In this document: positions 1 through 4,014 of the stretch, one piece after another
Layout: every line of letters starts with the position of its first letter
Numbering within the stretch: position 1 is the first letter of the stretch
Source of the DNA: Oscillospiraceae bacterium
GTDB taxonomy: Bacteria; Bacillota; Clostridia; Oscillospirales; Acutalibacteraceae
DNA length: 6,145 nt
Assembly: GCA_003505905.1 (NCBI GenBank)
Contig: DNXM01000118.1
Location: 1 to 6,145, forward strand
Direction of reading: 5' to 3'
Made by a program: the position numbers and the translations under genes
Notes under the pieces: model-generated
What the model saw: only the letters and a program-made list of their open reading frames with translations
What the model was told of the DNA's origin: nothing
The model's database searches: none

Positions 1-719
1 AGAATCACCAAAATTACCGCCGCAAAAAAGGTGGTGAGTGCTTCAATGGGGGATTTGGCGCTGATTGCCAAATAGTAGGCAAGGGCAAGCACACTCACCC
101 CGGCAATGCCGAACACCCAATTCACCTTGGGTGTTTTTTCCCCGAAGTTTTCACTGTGCAGCAGTTCCACGGGGCTTGTCACCTTCACCTGTCGCAGGGA
201 ACGAAACAGCAACAGCACAAAAATAACGCCGAACACAAGCAGGGTAAACCAAAAGGGCTTTGCCTGAAACGAAAAAGCGGTGGTGGGGGTGCCACGCATA
301 ATTTTGGTGAGCACCAATTCCGCTCCTTTGGAAAGAAGCAACCCTGTGAACAATCCCCCTGCCATGGAAATGCAATACAAAAAAAGGTTTTCCAAAAGCA
401 GGATTTTGGAGATATTCCCTTTGCTTAACCCCATGATGTTATACAGGCCGAACTCTTTTTTGCGCCTGCGCATCAAAAAGGAGTTGGTATAGAACAGGAA
501 GATTAAGGCAAACACACCGATAACGAATTTGCCGAAGCCCAGGGTTTCCGTAATATTCTTCCCGCCTTTGAGCATGTGAATCCCTTGGGAACAAGATAAG
601 AAAGAAACAATGAAAAACATCATCACCATACCGATTCCCGTCAAAATATAGGGAATATACAGTTTTTTGTTTTTGCGCATTCCCTCAAAGGCAAGTTTGG
701 CATACAGTGCGGTTTTCAT
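1..719 (-). CDS. BceB/FtsX-type ABC transporter permease, N-terminal part (cut by window edge)
   Basis: This is the membrane subunit of the transporter whose ATPase is encoded just upstream. The reading frame starts with ATG at 719 and stays open for 239 codons to the window edge, so the C-terminal part is missing. The start (MKTALYAKLAFEGMRKNKK) is typical of BceB-like permeases. Hydrophobic segments lie at about residues 22-42, 62-82, 108-130, 155-173, 201-220 and from 226. The stretch RRRKKEFGLYNIMGLSK (84-100) after the second helix matches the FtsX-domain pattern. BceB proteins are usually 600 or more residues with about ten helices and a large outside domain, so well over half is not seen. 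The start overlaps the ATPase stop as ATGA (719-716), and a purine-rich GGAGGGGGAG lies just before it, which indicates translational coupling. The likely role is peptide-antibiotic sensing and resistance together with the kinase; the actual substrate cannot be read from the sequence. Confidence 0.9.
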   Translation of the reverse strand, partial: MKTALYAKLAFEGMRKNKKLYIPYILTGIGMVMMFFIVSFLSCSQGIHMLKGGKNITETLGFGKFVIGVFALIFLFYTNSFLMRRRKKEFGLYNIMGLSKGNISKILLLENLFLYCISMAGGLFTGLLLSKGAELVLTKIMRGTPTTAFSFQAKPFWFTLLVFGVIFVLLLFRSLRQVKVTSPVELLHSENFGEKTPKVNWVFGIAGVSVLALAYYLAISAKSPIEALTTFFAAVILVI

Positions 720-1480
720 TTGCGCTCCCCCTCCTGTGCCAAAAGTGTGAGGGTATCGGAGATCTTTTGATAAAACTGTTCATCGGTCTTATCCCCACGG
801 TACAGTTGGTGGAACACCACACCGTCCTTGATAAACAGCACCCGCCCTGCACGGCTTGCCGCCTTGGTGGAATGCGTCACCATCAAAATAGTTTGACCGC
901 AGCGGTTGATGAGGTTGAACAGCGAAAGCAATTCATCGGATAATTTGGAATCTAAAGCGCCCGTCGGCTCGTCAGCGAGAATGATGTGCGGGTCGGTGAT
1001 TAACGCACGGGCGACCGCCGCACGCTGCTTTTGACCGCCCGATACTTCGTAGGGGTACTTTTTCAGCAGGTCTTGCAAGCCGAGCTGTTTGGCAATGGGG
1101 GCGAGCTTGGCTTGCATTTCCTTGTAGCTCTTGCCTGCTAAAACAAGAGGCAAATGGATGTTGTCTTCCAAGGTAAAGGTGTCCAACAGGTTGAATTCCT
1201 GAAACACAAAACCGAGGTTGTCACGGCGAAACTCCGCCACGGCGGATTCCTTGATTTTCGAAAAATCCTTTCCGTTGAGCGTAACCGTGCCACCCGTGGG
1301 CTTGTCAATGGCGGCAAGAATGTTGAGCAGGGTCGTTTTGCCGCTGCCCGATTCCCCCATGATGGCGACAAATTCGCCTTGCTCCACGGTGAAATTGACA
1401 TTTTTCAATGCCTCAACCTCTTGATGCCCCTGACGGGTTTGGTATGTTTTCTTAACATTACGAACTTCGAGTAAACTCAT
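716..1480 (-). CDS. ABC transporter ATP-binding protein, BceA/MacB-type
   Basis: This 254-residue ATPase powers the adjoining FtsX-type permease at the inner face of the membrane. All nucleotide-binding motifs are intact: Walker A GESGSGKT (42-49), Q-loop glutamine Q94 in FVFQEFNLL, signature VSGGQKQR (146-153), Walker B IILADEPTGALD (166-177) with catalytic E171, and switch histidine H203 in MVTHST. FVFQEFNLLDTFTLEDNI and DEPTGALD are characteristic of the MacB/LolD/BceA group. The length is normal for BceA. The start ATG at 1480 is preceded by GGAAGG (1491-1496) at a 10-base spacing. It is the first gene after the 111-bp gap that follows the kinase gene, and it is translationally coupled to the permease. 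A LolD/MacB export role is the alternative, but the neighbouring BceRS-type pair favours BceA. Confidence 0.95.
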   Translation of the reverse strand: MSLLEVRNVKKTYQTRQGHQEVEALKNVNFTVEQGEFVAIMGESGSGKTTLLNILAAIDKPTGGTVTLNGKDFSKIKESAVAEFRRDNLGFVFQEFNLLDTFTLEDNIHLPLVLAGKSYKEMQAKLAPIAKQLGLQDLLKKYPYEVSGGQKQRAAVARALITDPHIILADEPTGALDSKLSDELLSLFNLINRCGQTILMVTHSTKAASRAGRVLFIKDGVVFHQLYRGDKTDEQFYQKISDTLTLLAQEGERK

Positions 1481-1514
1481 CTTGCAAAAACCTTCCTTTC
1501 AAGTTTCTGCCGCT

Positions 1515-1522
1515 ATTGTATA
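1515..1522 (-). promoter_or_regulatory. Candidate -10 element of a separate transporter promoter
   Basis: The minus strand reads TATACAAT here, containing the same TACAAT hexamer as the operon's main promoter. The predicted start point would lie near 1508, giving a leader of about 27 bases with GGAAGG before the ATPase ATG. No good -35 exists at 16-18 bases (best TGGAAT). A -10 with a poor -35 would fit an activator-dependent promoter, as known for bceAB operons, but this is inference from position. Confidence 0.35.
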
Positions 1523-1526
1523 AGAA

Positions 1527-1568
1527 AACGCCGTTTCATTCCATCGAATCGGCTTACAAAACGGCGTT
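1527..1568 (-). terminator. Inverted repeat after the kinase gene, possible (partial) terminator
   Basis: The arms 1527-1536 and 1559-1568 are perfect reverse complements (AAACGGCGTT) around a 22-base loop. On the minus strand the 3' arm runs into TTTTCTTATAC, a weak U-tract. It lies between the kinase stop and the ATPase start and could attenuate read-through. The loop is long for an intrinsic terminator, and the repeat could instead be an operator dyad next to the candidate -10 at 1515-1522. Confidence 0.45.
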
Positions 1569-1573
1569 CAAAT

Positions 1574-1589
1574 CTTTCAATTTTGAAAG
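1574..1589. repeat. Short palindrome next to the kinase stop codon
   Basis: CTTTCAA (1574-1580) and TTGAAAG (1583-1589) form a 7-bp dyad with a 2-base centre, two bases from the kinase stop codon. It could be a small RNA hairpin at the end of the kinase transcript or part of a protein-binding site; nothing decides between these. Confidence 0.4.
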
Positions 1590-1591
1590 AA

Positions 1592-2581
1592 CTATTCAAT
1601 TTCGATTTTTTTCGTGGATAAATGCAGCTTAATGACGGTACCTTGATTGAGCACGGACTGTGCTTCAATGCCGTGACCGAGGTTGCTGCAAACGGTTTTA
1701 CACAAATACAGCCCGATGCCGCTTGCCTTGCGGTCGCTTCGACCGTTGAAGCCCGTGAAGCCGTTTTCAAAAATGCGAGGTAAATCCTCTGCGGCAATGC
1801 CGATGCCCGTGTCTTGAATGCACAGCACGGCAGGAGCTTCGGCATAGACGGAAATCGTGCCCTGCGGTGTGTATTTCAATGCATTGGAAAAGAGTTGCTC
1901 CAAAACAAAGCTTAACCATTTTTCATCGGTCAAAATTTTCAGAGAAGTCGGCTGAAAATCGAATTTCAGCTTGCGGTCGATGAATTCACCGGCGAATTTT
2001 TTGGCGCAGGAGCGAATCAACTCATCCAAATCACATTCCCGAAACACATAGTCGGTGCTGTCGGACTCCAAACGCAAAAAGGTCAAAACCATTTCAACAT
2101 ACAGCTCAATGCGGTTCAGGTCGTTGCGCAGTTGTCGGGAAAGGGGAGAATCCTCATTTTGCAGTTTTAATCGCATGGCGGCAATGGGCGTTTTGATTTG
2201 GTGTGCCCACAGCGTAAAATACTCAACCGTGTCGGAATAGCGTGTGGCGGCTTTCTCCTGCGTTTGCGTTATCTGCTCTTTCAGCAGGGAAAGTATGATT
2301 TGATAGTCGCTTTCTTCAATAGATTCACTGCTTGGCAATTTGTTCATCAAATCGGCACTCAAGCTTGCAATTTGCCGCAAAAGCTCATGTCGTTTTTTGG
2401 TGCGGTTGTAGTGGTAAAGAACGCCGCCCGTGCCGAGCAGAGCACAGAGAAAAAACGGATAGATGACCGCCGAAAGCGGAAGATTGTAGAGAAAAAAGGT
2501 GACAGCAAACACAACGCCGAACAGAAAAAAGGTCAAAAAAACAGGCCATTTGGAACGAAGAAAAGAAAAAAACAGCTTCAT
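1592..2581 (-). CDS. BceS-type intramembrane-sensing sensor histidine kinase
   Basis: This 329-residue kinase is the membrane sensor of the two-component pair. Two N-terminal helices (about 12-32 and 36-57) are joined by only a few residues (YNLPLS), so there is no outside sensor domain. That is the hallmark of intramembrane-sensing BceS/GraS-type kinases, which rely on their ABC transporter for signal detection. The H-box is LWAHQIKTPIAAMR with phospho-acceptor H127. The ATPase part has N-box FSNALKYTPQG (N233), G1 DTGIGI (257-262), an F-box near FENGFTG and G2 ASGIGLYLCK (287-295). Length and motif order are normal. ATG at 2581 has GGAGG (2591-2595) nine bases upstream, placed inside the end of the regulator gene. 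Only four bases separate it from the regulator stop, so the two are co-translated. It is expected to phosphorylate D52 of that regulator. Confidence 0.95.
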   Translation of the reverse strand: MKLFFSFLRSKWPVFLTFFLFGVVFAVTFFLYNLPLSAVIYPFFLCALLGTGGVLYHYNRTKKRHELLRQIASLSADLMNKLPSSESIEESDYQIILSLLKEQITQTQEKAATRYSDTVEYFTLWAHQIKTPIAAMRLKLQNEDSPLSRQLRNDLNRIELYVEMVLTFLRLESDSTDYVFRECDLDELIRSCAKKFAGEFIDRKLKFDFQPTSLKILTDEKWLSFVLEQLFSNALKYTPQGTISVYAEAPAVLCIQDTGIGIAAEDLPRIFENGFTGFNGRSDRKASGIGLYLCKTVCSNLGHGIEAQSVLNQGTVIKLHLSTKKIEIE

Positions 2582-2585
2582 TTTC

Positions 2586-3260
2586 TCAATCCTCCACCAA
2601 ATAGCCCAAGCCGAATTTTGTTATGATATAGCCGTTGAGTCCGGCATCCTCCAGCTTTTTGCGCAAACGGCTGACATTGACGGACAGTGCGTTTTCGTCA
2701 ACAAAGGTGTCGCTTTCCCACAATTCCTCCATCAGCTTTTCCCGGCTGACGGTTTTGCCCTTGTTGCGCAAAAGCGTTAATAAAATGCGATATTCGTTTT
2801 TGGACAGCTCGATTTTTTCACCGTTGCAGGTCATGGTGTTGTCGTCGGTGTTCAACAACGCACCTCGATGTTCGATGATATTTGCGGCTTCGCCAAAGGC
2901 ATAGGTGCGGCGCAAAAGCGCTTGAATTTTGGCAATCAAAACACTTTGGTCAAAGGGCTTGGCGATAAAATCGTCACCGCCCATGTTGATGGCCATGATG
3001 ATATTCATGTTGTCTGCGGCGGATGAAATAAAGATAATCGGCACACTGCTCAATTTTCGGATTTCACGGCACCAATGGTAGCCGTCAAAAAAGGGCAGGG
3101 AAATATCCATTATTATCAAATGCGGCTGTACGGCGGCAAACTCCGCCATGATTTCCCGAAAATTTTCGGCGCAAACGGTTTCGTAACCCCACATTTGGGT
3201 TTGCTCACGAATGGCCTGTGCAATGCCGTTATCGTCCTCAATCACAAAAATGCGGTACAT
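2586..3260 (-). CDS. OmpR-family response regulator, BceR/GraR-type
   Basis: This is the DNA-binding partner of the kinase encoded next to it. With the ATG at 3260 the protein has 224 residues, the usual size. The receiver domain (about 2-115) shows the acidic pair D9-D10 in VIEDD, phospho-acceptor D52 in IIMDISLPFFDG, S79/S80 at the switch position and K101 in KPFD. A winged-helix domain fills about 128-222, with LSKNEYRILLTLL, VDENALSVNVSRLRKKL and a C-terminal GLGYLVED. The set VDENAL/SVNVSRLRKKL is typical of BceR/GraR regulators. A TTG at 3272 in the same frame would add four residues, but MYRIFVIEDD is the usual family start and GGGAG sits five bases before the ATG. It lies 12 bases after the small membrane protein gene. 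The expected targets are the transporter genes and possibly its own operon. Confidence 0.95.
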   Translation of the reverse strand: MYRIFVIEDDNGIAQAIREQTQMWGYETVCAENFREIMAEFAAVQPHLIIMDISLPFFDGYHWCREIRKLSSVPIIFISSAADNMNIIMAINMGGDDFIAKPFDQSVLIAKIQALLRRTYAFGEAANIIEHRGALLNTDDNTMTCNGEKIELSKNEYRILLTLLRNKGKTVSREKLMEELWESDTFVDENALSVNVSRLRKKLEDAGLNGYIITKFGLGYLVED

Positions 3261-3265
3261 ATGCG

Positions 3266-3270
3266 CTCCC
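3266..3270 (-). promoter_or_regulatory. Ribosome binding site that decides the regulator start
   Basis: The minus strand reads GGGAG followed by five bases and ATG (3260). This favours the ATG over the upstream in-frame TTG at 3272, which would place the binding site inside the coding sequence. Confidence 0.6.
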
Positions 3271-3272
3271 AA

Positions 3273-3509
3273 TCAGCTGTCCTTGCGGTTCTTTTTGTTT
3301 TTGACAACGGTGAAAATCAAAGAAATCAAAAAGAACAAAAACGCAACACCGAAAAGAACGGAGAGCTTGTACAAGCCTTTGTAAATCTGGTAGGCAAACA
3401 TAATGCCCCAAATAACAACGAGAAGAATGCGGGAGATTAGGTTTGCAGGGGATTTCGAATTCTTTTTGGGCTGCTGTTCGGTTTCGGTTGAGGGAGTGTT
3501 GTTTTCCAT
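3273..3509 (-). CDS. Small two-helix membrane protein heading the BceRS operon, function unknown
   Basis: This 78-residue protein has a polar N-terminus rich in T, E, Q, K and S (1-23), then two hydrophobic segments at about 24-42 (LISRILLVVIWGIMFAYQ) and 47-69 (LSVLFGVAFLFFLISLIF), and a basic tail KNKKNRKDS. Both ends are probably cytoplasmic. I do not recognise a family. ATG at 3509 follows GGAAGG (3521-3526) at 11 bases, nearly the same leader as the ATPase gene. It is the first gene after the promoter at 3545-3573, and its stop lies 12 bases before the regulator ATG, so it is co-transcribed with the two-component pair. The overlapping -1 frame is open but has no membrane-like or protein-like pattern. 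A role as a modulator of the kinase or transporter is inference from position; it could also be an unrelated small membrane protein. Confidence 0.75.
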   Translation of the reverse strand: MENNTPSTETEQQPKKNSKSPANLISRILLVVIWGIMFAYQIYKGLYKLSVLFGVAFLFFLISLIFTVVKNKKNRKDS

Positions 3510-3544
3510 GGCTCATTCTGCCTTCCTTTATTTTCTTATCTCTC

Positions 3545-3573
3545 ATTGTAGTAATTCAATGGCATCTTGTCAA
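3545..3573 (-). promoter_or_regulatory. Strong sigma-A-type promoter of the BceRS operon
   Basis: On the minus strand a perfect -35 TTGACA (3568-3573) and -10 TACAAT (3545-3550) are separated by 17 bases. The predicted start near 3538 gives a leader of about 29 bases containing GGAAGG. The match to consensus suggests substantial activator-independent transcription of the small membrane protein, regulator and kinase genes. Confidence 0.8.
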
Positions 3574-3585
3574 GGGATTCGCATC

Positions 3586-3597
3586 ATTTCCGAAAAT
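3586..3597. repeat. Palindrome-like element copy 1, ATTTCCGAAAAT
   Basis: This is a near-palindrome with five of six pairs matching, 12 bp upstream of the minus-strand -35. It resembles elements at 3731-3742 and 3979-3990. A position directly upstream of a -35 suits an activator or repressor site, but the AT-rich composition makes a chance match possible. Confidence 0.3.
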
Positions 3598-3635
3598 GTT
3601 TGAAAAACCGTAAGATTTCGACCGAATTCACGAAA

Positions 3636-3650
3636 GAATTGCCGCAATTC
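3636..3650. repeat. 15-bp hyphenated dyad GAATTGC-C-GCAATTC
   Basis: Two perfect 7-bp arms (3636-3642 and 3644-3650) flank a single C. The dyad lies about 100 bases upstream of the minus-strand start point and upstream of all plus-strand promoter signals. Its symmetry fits a dimeric regulator's site. No family consensus was recognised, and it does not match the TNACA-N4-TGTNA pattern described for BceR-type regulators. Confidence 0.35.
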
Positions 3651-3709
3651 CGGCGACTTATGAAAAAGTTACATTAAAAAAGGAACTTTCTATAAATTAA
3701 GGCAAAAAA

Positions 3710-3718
3710 TGGTATAAT
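3710..3718 (+). promoter_or_regulatory. Extended -10 promoter element TGGTATAAT
   Basis: TATAAT (3713-3718) is preceded by TG one base upstream, an extended -10. No -35 match is visible at the right distance. Transcription would start near 3725, over the -35 of the next promoter signal, so only one of the two may be active. Confidence 0.4.
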
Positions 3719-3723
3719 TATTC

Positions 3724-3752
3724 TTGACAAATTTTCGACAATCCTATAAAAT
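3724..3752 (+). promoter_or_regulatory. Likely promoter of the surface-protein gene
   Basis: The -35 TTGACA (3724-3729) is followed after 17 bases by TAAAAT (3747-3752), within the AT-rich string TATAAAATAAT. The start near 3759 would give a leader of about 255 bases before the ATG at 4015. A palindrome-like element (3731-3742) lies inside the spacer, where a bound protein would block polymerase. Confidence 0.6.
3731..3742. repeat. Palindrome-like element copy 2, ATTTTCGACAAT
   Basis: It differs at one base from the perfect palindrome at 3979-3990 and sits between the -35 and -10 of the promoter at 3724-3752, a classic repressor position. The symmetry is partial. Confidence 0.3.
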
Positions 3753-3796
3753 AATGTCAAATTAAATTTTTGATGATAATTAGCTTCAAAAAGGGG

Positions 3797-3825
3797 TTGA
3801 CAAAGTTGATGAACCTTGCGACAAT
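3797..3825 (+). promoter_or_regulatory. Second promoter-like signal closer to the surface-protein gene
   Basis: A perfect -35 TTGACA (3797-3802) is followed after 17 bases by GACAAT, a mediocre -10. If used, transcription starts near 3832, inside the hairpin-rich stretch. The same bases would be the start of the 41-codon ORF, so the two readings compete. Confidence 0.3.
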
Positions 3826-3934
3826 CTTAGCAAGCAAGGGCGTAGTCTGCCTTTTCACAATGCGATGCAATCAAAAGGGTGTCGTGTTTGCAGTTCAACG
3901 CAGTCCGTTCCGATTTTTGGGGCGGATTGTGTAG
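3809..3934 (+). CDS. Possible 41-residue small protein or leader peptide
   Basis: A frame opens with ATG at 3809 and ends with TAG at 3932-3934, giving 41 residues starting MNLATILASKGVV and ending FLGRIV. TTG codons in frame at 3806 and 3797 are alternative starts. AAGGGG (3791-3796) lies 12 bases before the ATG and 9 before the TTG at 3806. The stretch has higher GC content than the AT-rich flanks. The product is moderately hydrophobic and basic near its C-terminus, with two cysteines (C14, C20), and I do not recognise it. A frame of this length can arise by chance, and the same bases form RNA hairpins, so a structured leader is at least as likely. Confidence 0.2.
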   Translation: MNLATILASKGVVCLFTMRCNQKGVVFAVQRSPFRFLGRIV

Positions 3935-3941
3935 TGCGTTG
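3814..3941 (+). promoter_or_regulatory. Candidate structured 5' leader RNA
   Basis: Three successive hairpins can form on the plus strand. The first pairs CCTTGC (3814-3819) with GCAAGG (3834-3839). The second pairs CCTTTT (3850-3855) with AAAAGG (3873-3878). The third has a perfect outer helix CAACGCA/TGCGTTG (3896-3902 with 3935-3941) and an inner helix TCCGTTCC/GGGGCGGA (3904-3911 with 3919-3926, two G-U pairs) closing a 7-base loop. An alternative 14-bp helix with four G-U pairs joins 3898-3911 to 3919-3932, so two conformations compete. No U-run follows, so it is not an ordinary terminator. I did not recognise a known riboswitch core. It lies about 75 bases before the surface-protein start. 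Confidence 0.4.
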
Positions 3942-3978
3942 CGGGGGTGATGCTCTTTCTTGATTTCATATAAAACAC

Positions 3979-3990
3979 ATTTTCGAAAAT
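3979..3990. repeat. Perfect palindrome ATTTTCGAAAAT, copy 3
   Basis: A perfect 12-bp palindrome lies 24 bases before the surface-protein ATG and 10 bases before its GGAG. It matches the elements at 3586-3597 and 3731-3742 with one or two differences. It could be an operator within the leader or a small hairpin next to the ribosome binding site. Confidence 0.4.
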
Positions 3991-4014
3991 TTTCAAAAAA
4001 GGAGAATTCAACAT

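Larger units (their letters stand above)
3510..4014. other. Divergent control region between the BceRS operon and the surface-protein gene
   Basis: This 505-bp gap has no long gene. From left to right it holds the minus-strand operon promoter (3545-3573), a hyphenated dyad (3636-3650), a very AT-rich core (about 3660-3795) with two plus-strand promoter-like signals, a third promoter-like signal at 3797-3825, and a stretch of higher GC content (about 3805-3955) with hairpin potential and a 41-codon ORF. It ends with an AT-rich tail carrying a perfect palindrome and the ribosome binding site GGAG (4001-4004), ten bases before the ATG at 4015. Confidence 0.8.

Noticed and set aside
1154..1474. 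106-codon plus-strand frame opposite the ATPase gene
   Set aside because: It is antisense to an intact ATPase with every motif in place, and its product is not protein-like.
3156..3169. Perfect 14-bp palindrome CCGAAAATTTTCGG
   Set aside because: It lies inside the response regulator coding sequence and is explained by the codons for residues near ENFREI; I see no reason to treat it as an operator.
3270..3272. TTG start adding four residues to the response regulator
   Set aside because: MYRIFVIEDD from the ATG at 3260 is the usual family start and has GGGAG at five bases; the TTG lacks a well-placed binding site.
3238..3546. 102-codon minus-strand frame overlapping the small membrane protein gene
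   Set aside because: Its product has no domain-like pattern and many scattered cysteines, and it runs into the regulator gene in the wrong frame. The 78-residue frame gives two clean membrane helices.
3767..3792. TTTTTGA/TCAAAAA inverted repeat as a terminator
   Set aside because: The stem is nearly all A-T with a 12-base loop and no gene ends nearby, so it is more likely base composition.
3880..3910. T-arm-like GTTCAA suggesting a tRNA
   Set aside because: No acceptor, D-arm or anticodon pairing fits around it.
3510..4014. Search for a TNACA-N4-TGTNA BceR-type operator
   Set aside because: I found no convincing match on either strand, in this region or in the 1481-1591 gap, so no classical BceR site is claimed.
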